Positions 8,602-18,361 of a stretch of DNA of 64,000 bases are shown here, piece after piece. The stretch spans positions 1 through 64,000 of the forward strand of contig CAKPJO010000001.1 of the NCBI GenBank assembly GCA_934162685.1, read 5' to 3'. Every line of letters begins with the position of its first letter. Positions within the stretch are counted from its first letter, which is position 1. The position numbers and the translations under genes are program-made. The notes beneath the pieces were generated by a model that worked only from the letters and a program-made list of their open reading frames with translations, was not told the DNA's origin and made no database searches. The DNA is from an uncultured Bacilli bacterium. Lineage in GTDB: Bacteria; Bacillota_I; Bacilli_A; RFN20; CAG-826.

Positions 8602-10839
8602 ATGGCACAAAATCAAAAATTTTATAAAAGTCGACATACAGGAAAAGAGATAGATGATGCTATCGATTCAATAGGACAAATAGAGAAAGAAATTCCTACT
8701 GACATTAATCTTACACATAGTGTCATATATTCAAGTATAGTTTTAGAACGCGATGGCACGAAAATTCCAGGTCAAAAGAACTTAGCAAAAATACCTGATT
8801 GGAGACAAGTTGTCGCGGGTCGAGATTATCCAATTCCTTTGAGTATTATGATGGCTCAAGGTCCTGTTGGAGGAAAATTTGTAGTAGTAGATAAACAAGT
8901 ATATTTTCCAGGAAATATGTATAATACAATAATGTTTTGCAGAAATGTGGGTACCGTAGATAGTCCTGTATGGAGATTTTTTGATGTTGATAAGACAATA
9001 GATACTACGGATACACAAATTCTCTTAACCGACAAGAGTGTTAAAACAGTCGCAGGAAACTCTCTACATGGTACTGGAGATATTCCATTAACTTCTATAA
9101 TACCTTCTAGTACTAACTTAACAATAAATTCTTTAACAACAACTGGAGATGTAACAATTCAAGGTAACTTATTAGTAAGTGGCACCACAACTACTGTTGA
9201 TACAGAAACATTAAAAGTTAAAGATAATATTATTGTAACAAATAGTGATAAAACAGATTTATTGAACCTATCAGGTTTAGCAATAAATGTAAATGCTTCT
9301 AATACATTCGGTATAATGTATAATCCTAATACTAATACAGTTGATTTAGGATTAGGAAGTATAGATGCAGACGGTAAATTTACATATAATGCAAACGAAG
9401 GTTTGCCTTTAGTAATTAGAGATTTAAACGACACGTTTACTCAAGACCATTTAATTAGTTGGAGCACTGATAAAAATAAAATAGTTGATAGTGGTATTGA
9501 AAAAGATAAAGTTAAAAAAGTAACAGAGCATATTTATCAACCTGTTCCAAACAATGGTATTGCAAGATATGCAGAAAAAAACACTATTTATACTCAAAAT
9601 GGAGCATATGCAAGAGCATTTGAGCATAATAATAATACTTATATTGTTGCTAATAACGCTTTATATAGATTAAATAGTGGTGTGTTAACTAGTTTAAATT
9701 CTAGTTTAATTACAACAATTATTGATCCTGATACAACTGAAATAGCTAATCAACAACCAGTCGAAGTTCCAGGAGCAACATATTTTTTATGTTCTTATAG
9801 AGTCAAAAAAACAGATAATAGTTATGAAATTAGATTAAGAAAATTTGATTATTCAGGACAAGCAGTTGATAGTTTTGTTACAATAGCTACTAATACCTCA
9901 TTTGGATTATATGAACCATATATAGTAATGACTTCTGCTACAACAGGATATATCTATTATTCTAAAGAAAACAGTTCATCAAATCAAGATATAGCGATGA
10001 AAAAAATTACTATTAATAGTGGAACTATTACAGCAGGCAGCGAACAAATTGTAGTTAGCGGAACAAATCAAAAAGCTGATAATGGCAAAACGATTAGTAA
10101 CTCACGCCCTGGATTTAGTGTTATTACAAAATTATTAGATGGTTCATATTTAATGCTTATTGAAAGTAATGTAAATGTAACTCAAAATGACAATCCTTAT
10201 GTTATTCAATATATTTATATAAAAGATTTAAATGTATTATCAACATATACAGAGCCTAAAACTTTATTAAAAGCAAGCGGACAACTTATTAATATTCCTT
10301 ATGTTGCAACAACATATGATGGTAGAATTGTGATTACATATCATTCTACAGAAAATTTCTATGGTGAAACAGGCGATGGTTTAGGTGTCCATAAAAAGAT
10401 TTTTAATTCTATTATTTCGGCAAATAAAGTTGAGTATGGGCAAGAATTAAACGCTTATGATTTTGAGATGATTCCTACTTTAAACACTGTCCGTGATCAA
10501 TGGTCAGGTGGTTGGGGTAGTGTTTTGTGTAACGATAATAAAATTAACTTATTGTATGTATATGGTTCTAATACATCAACAACAAGTAACCAAATAGGTT
10601 TTTGCATTACAACAATAAGTAATGGTTTTATTTTAACAGAAGAAGATGCTTCTGTGGAAGTAACAAATAATAGTATTATGAAACGTAGTACAAGAGGATT
10701 TAGTTATACAGCAACTCCTGTGAATTTAGATCCTACACAACAACCAACATTAACAGTTAATAAAGCTTATGTGGGTAATTATGTAGATAAAGCAATTTCA
10801 GATGCTATTCAAGTTATAGATTTGTCTAAAGGTAACTAG
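8602..10839 (+). CDS. Tail fibre protein with sialidase/arabinanase-like propeller region
   Basis: I place the start at ATG 8602. An upstream in-frame TTG (8581) lies inside the transposon-end hairpin, and the protein then begins like its relative at 18362 (a short leader, then HTGKEIDDA). The 745 residues contain the HTGKEIDDAIDSI module (about 10-25), the INxxxxxxSIVLERDGT module (about 35-65), and a fibre segment with GTTTTVDTETLKVKD (about 190-210). A DHLISW..DSGI segment shared with the protein at 22043 follows. Residues about 310-640 form repeated beta units, with SRPGFSV at 501-507 followed by DGSYLML and later DGRIVITYHST, resembling GH93/sialidase-type propellers. The C-terminus is YVDKAISDAI, typical of fibres. 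Its own strong ribosome binding site has been separated by the TnpB element; only AGCAGG (8587-8592) remains near the ATG. Confidence 0.82.
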   Translation: MAQNQKFYKSRHTGKEIDDAIDSIGQIEKEIPTDINLTHSVIYSSIVLERDGTKIPGQKNLAKIPDWRQVVAGRDYPIPLSIMMAQGPVGGKFVVVDKQVYFPGNMYNTIMFCRNVGTVDSPVWRFFDVDKTIDTTDTQILLTDKSVKTVAGNSLHGTGDIPLTSIIPSSTNLTINSLTTTGDVTIQGNLLVSGTTTTVDTETLKVKDNIIVTNSDKTDLLNLSGLAINVNASNTFGIMYNPNTNTVDLGLGSIDADGKFTYNANEGLPLVIRDLNDTFTQDHLISWSTDKNKIVDSGIEKDKVKKVTEHIYQPVPNNGIARYAEKNTIYTQNGAYARAFEHNNNTYIVANNALYRLNSGVLTSLNSSLITTIIDPDTTEIANQQPVEVPGATYFLCSYRVKKTDNSYEIRLRKFDYSGQAVDSFVTIATNTSFGLYEPYIVMTSATTGYIYYSKENSSSNQDIAMKKITINSGTITAGSEQIVVSGTNQKADNGKTISNSRPGFSVITKLLDGSYLMLIESNVNVTQNDNPYVIQYIYIKDLNVLSTYTEPKTLLKASGQLINIPYVATTYDGRIVITYHSTENFYGETGDGLGVHKKIFNSIISANKVEYGQELNAYDFEMIPTLNTVRDQWSGGWGSVLCNDNKINLLYVYGSNTSTTSNQIGFCITTISNGFILTEEDASVEVTNNSIMKRSTRGFSYTATPVNLDPTQQPTLTVNKAYVGNYVDKAISDAIQVIDLSKGN

Positions 10840-10853
10840 GAGGAAGTAGATTT

Positions 10854-11249
10854 ATGGCAGATACAAAAAAAATAATAACTTTAGATAATTTAAGTACATT
10901 TAAAACTAATTGTGATTCATTATATGCAAAACAAACAGATGTTACAACAGGTTTAAATGGAAAATTAGATAAGTTTTCAGAGAAAAGTGCAACTTCAAGA
11001 ATTTATCTCGTCTCAAAAGATGGATATCAAGCAATGGGAAATGTTGACTTCACAGCAAAGGCATATTATATTCCTAGATATAGTGCACAAGCAACTATTA
11101 CAACACAAACTCCGCAAAAAGATATAGATTGCGCTAATAAAAAGTATGTAGATAGTACGGTTTCTACTTATGCAAAGAAAACATATGTAGATAATGCAAT
11201 TGCTAAAGTTGAGGTTGAAGTAATTGATTTAGCCTCAGGAGGTAATTAA
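10854..11249 (+). CDS. Small tail fibre protein
   Basis: This is a 131-residue protein with a strong AGGAGG site. The first 45 residues (LSTFKTNCDSLYAKQTDV, then LNGKLDKFSEKSATSR) and the C-terminal NKKYVDSTV...KTYVDNAIAKV repeat are typical of phage fibre shafts, where YVD-type segments form trimeric helical regions. It ends in LASGGN, like the fibre just upstream, which ends in DLSKGN. I infer a fibre connector or a degenerate fibre. No enzyme motif or membrane segment is visible. The next gene begins 2 nt after its stop. Confidence 0.75.
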   Translation: MADTKKIITLDNLSTFKTNCDSLYAKQTDVTTGLNGKLDKFSEKSATSRIYLVSKDGYQAMGNVDFTAKAYYIPRYSAQATITTQTPQKDIDCANKKYVDSTVSTYAKKTYVDNAIAKVEVEVIDLASGGN

Positions 11250-11251
11250 TT

Positions 11252-12154
11252 ATGAAATGGAATCCAGCTTTAGAAGGCAGAGGAATTGCTACAGATGAAG
11301 AAATGCAAACTTTTTTAGAAAATATGAAGTTTGAAATTAAAAGAGAAGAAAGAGAAATTAATGATCAGAATGAGACTTCAGGAAAGAAAAAAATAGTTAA
11401 TTTGGTATTGTATTTTACTCCTTTCGAAGGTAAATATTTAAATTATATTAGACGTTGGTCTACAAATTTATATGGTATGACAAAAAAAAGAAATCGTTAT
11501 TATATAACATACAACGAAGCAGATAGATTATATTATGAATATGATATACCAGATGGATATAGTGTATATAATGTTCGTCCATATGGGCCAGGTGGACATT
11601 GTATACATATGGGTATTTCATTTTATAAATTATCTCATCAACAATATATTTTTGGAAGATTAAGAGGGCCTAATTTGTTTCGAAGAAACTTAATAATTCA
11701 AGAGAATCAATATCCTAGTAGTATAAAATTATCAAAAACTTTTCATGAAGATGGGACTTATGTAGAAGCTCAACACCATTATTGGGTGTATCCCCGCAAA
11801 TTTAACGGATTATTAACTAACAACAATATAGGTTATGTTGCTCGCAATTTTACCAATAATGGGGCACTAAGTGGAAACACTCAAGGTAATCCTTGTCAAA
11901 ATTATATTCGAAGAGGACTTCTTAGACCTTTAACCCCACAGGAAGCGTCAAGAGGATATATGGTATTTTATAGTACACAATTAGAATCATGTTGTGGTGG
12001 TCTCGCAACAGATGAAGGAATTGCAGCAGGTAATGCTGGTAATTCACAAAATGGATATTGTGGATATGTAGAACATATGCAGCAAAGAATTTTAACAACA
12101 AATTGTATTAGAGGTCCTAAAAATATAGAACATAATAATAGGCCAATACAATAA
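11252..12154 (+). CDS. Hypothetical fibre-cluster protein (300 aa)
   Basis: I do not recognise a family. Translation can be coupled to the upstream gene (AGGAGG at its end, 2-nt gap). The N-terminal 45 residues are charged and probably helical. The remainder is rich in Tyr, Arg and Asn, with a GPGGHCIHMG segment near residue 112-121 and a Cys-rich C-terminal third (a CCGG pair and further single Cys). That Tyr/Arg-rich pattern suggests a folded beta domain, not a fibre shaft. Its location between two fibre genes suggests a receptor-binding or fibre-tip function, but this is inference only. Confidence 0.7.
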   Translation: MKWNPALEGRGIATDEEMQTFLENMKFEIKREEREINDQNETSGKKKIVNLVLYFTPFEGKYLNYIRRWSTNLYGMTKKRNRYYITYNEADRLYYEYDIPDGYSVYNVRPYGPGGHCIHMGISFYKLSHQQYIFGRLRGPNLFRRNLIIQENQYPSSIKLSKTFHEDGTYVEAQHHYWVYPRKFNGLLTNNNIGYVARNFTNNGALSGNTQGNPCQNYIRRGLLRPLTPQEASRGYMVFYSTQLESCCGGLATDEGIAAGNAGNSQNGYCGYVEHMQQRILTTNCIRGPKNIEHNNRPIQ

Positions 12155-12171
12155 AAGGGAGGAAAAAACAA

Positions 12172-13044
12172 ATGAAGATTTATAAAGTAACAAACGCTCA
12201 ACTAAAAACTTTATTGGAAAAAGATTCTATAACAGTTGGTGGAACAACATACACTTATAATTCAGAGGATGTTTATGTTGTCACAGACGGCTTCCCTGAA
12301 TATAGATTAAGTGAAGGTGCAGCAAAAAATATTGTACAATTAACAAAAGACGGAGTGGTAGTTGCGACTGCTACCGTTGATGATGTAGATTTTGCTAAAA
12401 AGAGTAACACATCACAATCTTTACAAAATCCTAGCGATAAAAATCAATACGAAACAGTTAAATCAATTCGTAATAAAACAGTTGCACCTTTAGTAACTGC
12501 AGACACGGTTTTGACAGCGGATTTAGCAGCAAATATAGTAGCGGTAGGATATTTTGAGACTGGCACGGCACCAGCAAATGAGCGTTGGTACGTAATGATT
12601 GATACAACTACAGATAATGAGAGTCCTGGTTTAGAGGCATTTAGATGGGATTCTTATGATACTCTAGATATATACACAGTTAGTTGGGATTTAAGGACAA
12701 AATGGTCTGCTGCTGAGATAATTAATAATACGTTAGCTACAAGTGCAAATATTACTGACTTAAACACAAAAGTGAATAATAAGCTAGATAAAATATCTAC
12801 CGCGGGTGATTTAAGAGCGTATATGATTTCACCTACGGGTATAAATACAACACTAAGTGTTGCTTCTAATAATCAAGCTACTGCTATTATGCAAAGAGAC
12901 AGTGCAGGTAAAGCTCAAGTGGCGACACCTACAGATGCAGATAATAAATTAACAATTGCAACAAAAGAATATGTAGATAATCACTCAAGTGGTTTAACTT
13001 TAACAGATAATGAAGATGGAACAGTGACATTGAACATTGTTTAA
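12172..13044 (+). CDS. Tail fibre protein (290 aa)
   Basis: The ATG follows AAAAGGGAGG. Residues 1-75 form an alpha/beta region with no family I know. Residues 85-110 (SQSLQNPSDKNQYETVKSIRNKT) and the C-terminal KEYVDNHSSGLTLTDNEDGTVTL tail are fibre-type modules also seen in neighbouring genes. The middle, about 115-180, contains a WYVMID and WDLRTKW segment that probably forms a small beta domain. It is likely one of several alternative or cooperating receptor-binding fibres encoded in this run. No enzyme signature was seen. Confidence 0.75.
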   Translation: MKIYKVTNAQLKTLLEKDSITVGGTTYTYNSEDVYVVTDGFPEYRLSEGAAKNIVQLTKDGVVVATATVDDVDFAKKSNTSQSLQNPSDKNQYETVKSIRNKTVAPLVTADTVLTADLAANIVAVGYFETGTAPANERWYVMIDTTTDNESPGLEAFRWDSYDTLDIYTVSWDLRTKWSAAEIINNTLATSANITDLNTKVNNKLDKISTAGDLRAYMISPTGINTTLSVASNNQATAIMQRDSAGKAQVATPTDADNKLTIATKEYVDNHSSGLTLTDNEDGTVTLNIV

Positions 13045-13066
13045 AAAGGAAAGGAGGTAAATAAAT

Positions 13067-16000
13067 ATGCCAAGAAAATATAAAACATTAATACCTCTTT
13101 TAGAAGGCGAAGAATTTGATTATTCAAATGATATGAATTTTACGGACGATGCTATTCCAAGTGATCGTTTACCGAAATATTTTGAAGTTTCAACTGGAGA
13201 TTATGATCCAACAGGAGAAAGTACAGCTCCTTCTGTTGCTGAAAACGTACAAAGAGCTTTATCGTGTTATCAATTGAGAACAAATGGAATGCAAGTTCAA
13301 GTTGCTGAAAACACGAAGTATACATCTGGTGCTATTGTATTAATGTCAGGTGTACATCTTATTCCAGGTAGGTATGAGTGTAGAGTAATGTTTCCTAAAA
13401 AATCTAATAGTGTTTTTTTATTTAGATTATTTGGGCAATATACAGATAGAACAAGAGGTATGATTGAAATGACAACACCTAATGGTGCGGCAGAAGGAAA
13501 TATATATAGTAATATACGTTGTTATACAAATAATACTAATTCAGATCCTGTTCGTGATAATAAAGTATGTACAATTTCAAAAGATTTAAACGATGGAAAT
13601 TTCCATACAATAGGTTGGGACTGGTATTATAGCGAAAATCACAAATGCGTAAAATTTTTTATTGATAACACAGAATTAACAACCTTAAATGTGTCCCCTG
13701 GATTTCCTTTAGTTTTATATGCAGCTTGTGTTCCAGATGAAAACCTATCTTCACAACGTGGAGATTTTGATTACGATTATGCAGAAGTTGATTATATTAG
13801 ATTTACAGCATTTGCAAATCAGGCTATAGATACGACAGGAACATTTAAAGAAGATACTAATAGAGGCGGAGATATTACCGCAACAGTTTCTGATAATGTA
13901 GTTATTCCTAGAATTTTAAAAGCTAGTTATCACGGTGGAACAGAGGAAGTTGTTTCTAAAATAACCAAAGCACAAGAAGAAATAATTGTAAGAAATTTCA
14001 ATCAAGGTAATAAAAAATTTACTATTGATACAAATGGAAATAGAGACGCTTATGAATATGGAACTTATTCTGCAACCGTGGAAAGTAAAGTAAATATTCC
14101 AAGTGTTGTAGAAGCAACAATAAACGGTAAAAAAGCTAATTATCCTGTTATCACAAATGCAAGAGCTAAATTAAATAAGATTGAGGGTAATAGTATTGTA
14201 TGGAATCAACTTATGCCAAATTTTAAAGAAAAATTTGGAACAAGTGCTACAGCAAGAAATTTTTGGTGGCGAGATGGCGGAAATATGACCTTTACTGAAG
14301 AAGATGGAGAACAAGTTGCAACATTAATGGCTTTTGACCCTACTGGCTCTACATTTAGAATGAGACCTTATTTTGATGATACAGATACAGGTGGAGCAAT
14401 AGGAGCTAGACATTTTCCACAAAGATATCATAAATTTTTATTAAAATTTGATGCCAGATCAGAAGGAACTGATGCTGAAGGTTGGAATTGGGGCAATTGG
14501 CAAATTTATACAAACTCTTTTATGGCTGACAATTTAATTTTTAAAAACACTATGGTTCCTAACCAATGGACTACAATTAGTATGATAGGTGAGCTAAAAA
14601 ATAACCCAATGATTGCATGTTTTATGAATCCTTCTATAAATTGGACGCAAGGATTAACAGGTAAAAATATTGGTTATAGTCTTAGACGTGTAATGTTGTT
14701 TGATTTAACTCTTATGTTTGGGACAGGTAATGAACCTACGGTAGAAGAATTTAATAGAATATTCCCAGAAACATATTATGCTTGGACACCAGATGGTGAA
14801 ATTAAAACAACTCAAATTCAAAGCATTAAGAGTTATTCTGCAGATGGAACAGAATTAGATTCTATTAATTTACCAAGTGGTGTATTAAATAAAGATTATA
14901 TTTCATCTTCTTTGAATAGTCAATATCATAATGGTTTTCAAGTTACTAATCGTTTGAAACTAGATAATTATAAATACGACGGTGCAGATTTTTTAGGTAT
15001 TGAAGAGTTTAATAAAGTTAAAAGTGTAGATTTAGGTAATTATAATTGGTCAAAAGGTACTAATAATTATTATAGTTTTTATGATTCGGGGTTGAATTCA
15101 GCAGCATTAAATTCAGATATGGGATATCAAAAATATTCTTGTGTTTTGTGTCCTGTTTTATCAAGCACTTCACCATCTAATTTGGCAAATAACACAACTA
15201 CTACTAATCATAATAAAGCAATTTCATTTAGTGGTAATGTAGGCGGACTATATGTATACGATTCTCAATATGCAGATGCTGCAGCTTTAAAAACAGGATT
15301 AACAGGCGTTAATGCTTATATAGGTATGTCTACAGCAACTCAATATACAAATGATGTAACTAATTATTTATATTTTGATGATATTTCTTTGCAAATAGCA
15401 GATGGCGGATATATAGAAGTTGCTTATACAGGATTTGCTCCAAATGTATCATTTGATTTTCCAGTTCAGTTGTATAGACTTTATACGGCTACTTATAGTA
15501 ATTGTGATATTAGTGCTATTGATTCTCAAATCAGTGGAGGTAAATATAACACTTCATTACAATTGGATAGTATTAAGGGAAAAAGTGTCAAGTGGACACA
15601 ATTAATTAATCCAGAACATTTTGGTATTAGTCAAACAATTAATGGTATGACATTTACTGTCAATAAAAACAACGGTACTATTACTTGCAATGGAACTACA
15701 ACTGCAGCGACTTCATTATATGTTGTTCATGAAACTTCAAACATTTTTCAAGCAACTTCTAATGATATAATTTGTTTTAAAGGTTGTCCTGGTGGTGGTA
15801 GTGCAAGTACTTATTATTTAGCATTTTATGGAACTGATTATAATGACTTTGGAAGTGGAGTATATGATAAGTTATCAAATAGAAGGGTAAATACTACTGA
15901 TACCATAAATACTTCTATGGCTATTGCAATAGAAATTGCTGCTGGTATTACAATGACAAACAAAGTATTCCGTCCGCAATTATTCAATGTAAGTAATATT

Positions 16001-17332
16001 TACGGCTTAGGCAAAGAACCTGCAACAATAACTGATTTCAATAAAGATTATCCATACTCAATTTATTCATACGGAAAACAAGACATATTAACTACTAAAG
16101 TAAGTGGTATTAAGATAAGTGCTGGATATAAGAATTTGCTTAATGTATTTGCAAATACAACTACTATTAGTGGAGTTACAATTACTAAGAATAACGATGG
16201 AACATTTACTGCTAATGGTACAGCAAGTGAAGATATTGCATTTTTAGTAGCAAGCGGACAAGCAATAAATGTTTCTTCAAATGTTAATCATATGAAAATA
16301 TTATTGCAAGGATGTCCTGCAAATGGTAGTACAAATACTTATTATTTAAGAAATAACTGGTCATATTCAAACGATATAGGTAATGGTGTTATAAATTATT
16401 TATCTTATAATACTGCACAAATAAATATAACAATCAGTATCATTATCAAACAAGGCACAGTATGTAACAACTTAGTATTCAAACCACAACTGGTTAATTT
16501 AACAAATACTTATGGTGCGGGCAATGAACCAACCACACCAGCACAATTCAATCAAGATTACCCTGATATAGACAACATACCTTATCCAGAGCAAGAAATA
16601 ACATTTTCAGAACAAACTTTATATGGCATCAATGATGCTCAAGATACATTACAAGTTGTAAAAGAAAATAATGGTTATAAATTGCAAAGGGTGGAAAATA
16701 TAGGTAATGTTGATATGGGAACATTAACATTTAATAAAAAACCAGTTAACGATACTACTTTGCCTGATGAATATTGGTGGAGCGCTGCATATCCAAATGA
16801 ATTTGCAGTATTTGATGCATATCATTTTGCTCCAAATATATTAACTCCAAATTATTATTCAGAAAGGTCAAAATTAATTACTGATGCCGAAAATCATAAA
16901 TTAGCTTACAATAAAGCAATAAGTTATGGTGGAGGACATAATTATGTGTTTTTAAGAGATACATCTTATACTGAAGCAGTAGACTTAAAAACTGCTTTAA
17001 ATGGACAAATCTTATATTATGCTAAACGCACTCCAATTATTACTACAATAAAGACTTTAGGCAGTTTGCAAATAAGTGCATTATTTGCAAAAGGATACTG
17101 TGTAGAAGTATTAGGAAATGACGATAATAAAATAATAGTTAGACCTGATGTATTACTTAAAATTCCTACAGATCCAGAAGAAATAGTAACAACCATTGAT
17201 CTAGACGATCAAGATGTTAGTGATACAAATATAGAACAAGAAGATACAACAACTGAGAATTTTGATGAAAATGGATCAGATGTTGCAGTAAATGAAACAA
17301 CTGAAGAATCAACTTCAGATAATATAGATTAA
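13067..17332 (+). CDS. Very large receptor-binding tail fibre with GH16-like and repeated carbohydrate-binding-like modules (1421 aa)
   Basis: The start follows AAAGGAGG. Residues about 95-250 resemble the GH16/concanavalin-like jelly roll: GRYECRVMFP, then FHTIGWDWY, KFFIDNTEL and AEVDYIRF. The place where GH16 enzymes carry ExDxxE reads IEMTTPNG, so the catalytic acids are missing and I infer binding, not hydrolysis. Three copies of a G-x-G-x-E-P-x-T...F-N...Y/F-P motif occur near residues 549-571, 979-1003 and 1149-1168, each closing a beta module. Two of these modules also share a TxNxDGTxTxNGT start. A second repeat (NKAIS...Y..D..Y..A..LKT) occurs near 715-750 and again near 1285-1320. 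The C-terminal 50 residues are very acidic. It is followed by the strongest terminator of the structural region. Confidence 0.85.
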   Translation: MPRKYKTLIPLLEGEEFDYSNDMNFTDDAIPSDRLPKYFEVSTGDYDPTGESTAPSVAENVQRALSCYQLRTNGMQVQVAENTKYTSGAIVLMSGVHLIPGRYECRVMFPKKSNSVFLFRLFGQYTDRTRGMIEMTTPNGAAEGNIYSNIRCYTNNTNSDPVRDNKVCTISKDLNDGNFHTIGWDWYYSENHKCVKFFIDNTELTTLNVSPGFPLVLYAACVPDENLSSQRGDFDYDYAEVDYIRFTAFANQAIDTTGTFKEDTNRGGDITATVSDNVVIPRILKASYHGGTEEVVSKITKAQEEIIVRNFNQGNKKFTIDTNGNRDAYEYGTYSATVESKVNIPSVVEATINGKKANYPVITNARAKLNKIEGNSIVWNQLMPNFKEKFGTSATARNFWWRDGGNMTFTEEDGEQVATLMAFDPTGSTFRMRPYFDDTDTGGAIGARHFPQRYHKFLLKFDARSEGTDAEGWNWGNWQIYTNSFMADNLIFKNTMVPNQWTTISMIGELKNNPMIACFMNPSINWTQGLTGKNIGYSLRRVMLFDLTLMFGTGNEPTVEEFNRIFPETYYAWTPDGEIKTTQIQSIKSYSADGTELDSINLPSGVLNKDYISSSLNSQYHNGFQVTNRLKLDNYKYDGADFLGIEEFNKVKSVDLGNYNWSKGTNNYYSFYDSGLNSAALNSDMGYQKYSCVLCPVLSSTSPSNLANNTTTTNHNKAISFSGNVGGLYVYDSQYADAAALKTGLTGVNAYIGMSTATQYTNDVTNYLYFDDISLQIADGGYIEVAYTGFAPNVSFDFPVQLYRLYTATYSNCDISAIDSQISGGKYNTSLQLDSIKGKSVKWTQLINPEHFGISQTINGMTFTVNKNNGTITCNGTTTAATSLYVVHETSNIFQATSNDIICFKGCPGGGSASTYYLAFYGTDYNDFGSGVYDKLSNRRVNTTDTINTSMAIAIEIAAGITMTNKVFRPQLFNVSNIYGLGKEPATITDFNKDYPYSIYSYGKQDILTTKVSGIKISAGYKNLLNVFANTTTISGVTITKNNDGTFTANGTASEDIAFLVASGQAINVSSNVNHMKILLQGCPANGSTNTYYLRNNWSYSNDIGNGVINYLSYNTAQINITISIIIKQGTVCNNLVFKPQLVNLTNTYGAGNEPTTPAQFNQDYPDIDNIPYPEQEITFSEQTLYGINDAQDTLQVVKENNGYKLQRVENIGNVDMGTLTFNKKPVNDTTLPDEYWWSAAYPNEFAVFDAYHFAPNILTPNYYSERSKLITDAENHKLAYNKAISYGGGHNYVFLRDTSYTEAVDLKTALNGQILYYAKRTPIITTIKTLGSLQISALFAKGYCVEVLGNDDNKIIVRPDVLLKIPTDPEEIVTTIDLDDQDVSDTNIEQEDTTTENFDENGSDVAVNETTEESTSDNID

Positions 17333-17345
17333 AAAAAACAATTTT

Positions 17346-17372
17346 CTCCCATAGGCAACTATGGGAGTTTTT
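17346..17372 (+). terminator. Rho-independent terminator after the large fibre gene
   Basis: A perfect 9-bp stem, CTCCCATAG / CTATGGGAG, with a GCAA loop is followed by five T. A second perfect 7-bp hairpin (CACGTTT/AAACGTG, 17373-17391) follows at once, just before the ribosome binding site of the next gene. No host-like promoter lies between here and the next fibre genes. Confidence 0.9.
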
Positions 17373-17411
17373 CACGTTTAAGAAAAACGTGGAGGGGGGG
17401 TATGAATACAA

Positions 17412-18311
17412 ATGGATTATGAAAAAACACAATGGGTGAATAACCAAACAAAATTAAATGCCACTAATATGAATAAAATTGAGAATGGCATTGAAACTAA
17501 TTCAAATAATATGCCTAATGGTATTAATGTGGATAGTAATAATTATTTAATATTAGAGCACGACGGAACTGAAGTTACTGGACAAACAAAAAAGGTTAAA
17601 CTTGAAGGTGGAGGTACTCCAGTATATAAACTTGTGAATACCTTTTTTAATAGTGATTGGAATATGTCATTAACTGATAGTGCTGACCTAGCCACAATGA
17701 AAAAATGTTTACAAGACGCTTTAACTCAGCCAGTATATTTACAAACAAAATATTTAAATGACGAGGACTTATTAACTGGGCCAGTCTATATTTTTATAGG
17801 ATATTGCTACGAAAATCAATATGCAATTGACGCTTACGGTTTAATATGTGATACTATTTCGGGTACTCATACACCAAGTATGCTTAACATAATAATAAGT
17901 GGCGACGATATTCAAACTGAGACTATATTCTTAAAATTAAAAACTATATTTGGTAATAAGTCATTAACAGTAGATAAATATCGCCCAAATGATACCAATA
18001 TTGATTTGTATAAACATTATTTAACAATCACAGCTCATGCTTATTCAGCACCTGAAGGTAGTGGAAACTATACCTGTTATATACTTATACAATCATCTTC
18101 CAATGTAGACGTTTCAAGCACGACAGGTGATACAAAAAAGTTAGTTAATTTGTTGAAATGTGATTCAACAGGGGGATTTTATGAAAGCGGAGTAACTGAG
18201 AACGCTGGTACTCTTTGTATATTACAAGGCAATTCCAGCGGCCTTCACATTATGGTTAATTCAAACGGATGTCAAATTACTAGTATTGTTGATAAAACAA
18301 TAACTTTATAA
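17412..18311 (+). CDS. Tail fibre / receptor-binding protein (299 aa)
   Basis: The first 35 residues (WVNNQTKLNATNMNKIENGI) match the N-terminal attachment segment common to Firmicutes phage fibres. This is followed by the module INVDSNNYLILEHDGTEVTGQTKKVKL, which recurs in the proteins at 8602, 18362 and 22043 (the motif is described here by its ends and spacing). The C-terminal two thirds are beta-rich and unknown, and probably form the receptor-binding head. GGAGG at 17391-17395 and a following G-run precede two ATGs. The one at 17402 opens a 6-codon reading frame that closes at 17422, overlapping this start. Confidence 0.78.
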   Translation: MDYEKTQWVNNQTKLNATNMNKIENGIETNSNNMPNGINVDSNNYLILEHDGTEVTGQTKKVKLEGGGTPVYKLVNTFFNSDWNMSLTDSADLATMKKCLQDALTQPVYLQTKYLNDEDLLTGPVYIFIGYCYENQYAIDAYGLICDTISGTHTPSMLNIIISGDDIQTETIFLKLKTIFGNKSLTVDKYRPNDTNIDLYKHYLTITAHAYSAPEGSGNYTCYILIQSSSNVDVSSTTGDTKKLVNLLKCDSTGGFYESGVTENAGTLCILQGNSSGLHIMVNSNGCQITSIVDKTITL

Positions 18312-18361
18312 TAGAATAAGATAAAAAAATAAATTTTAAACAGAGGGAGGAGATAGGCAAG

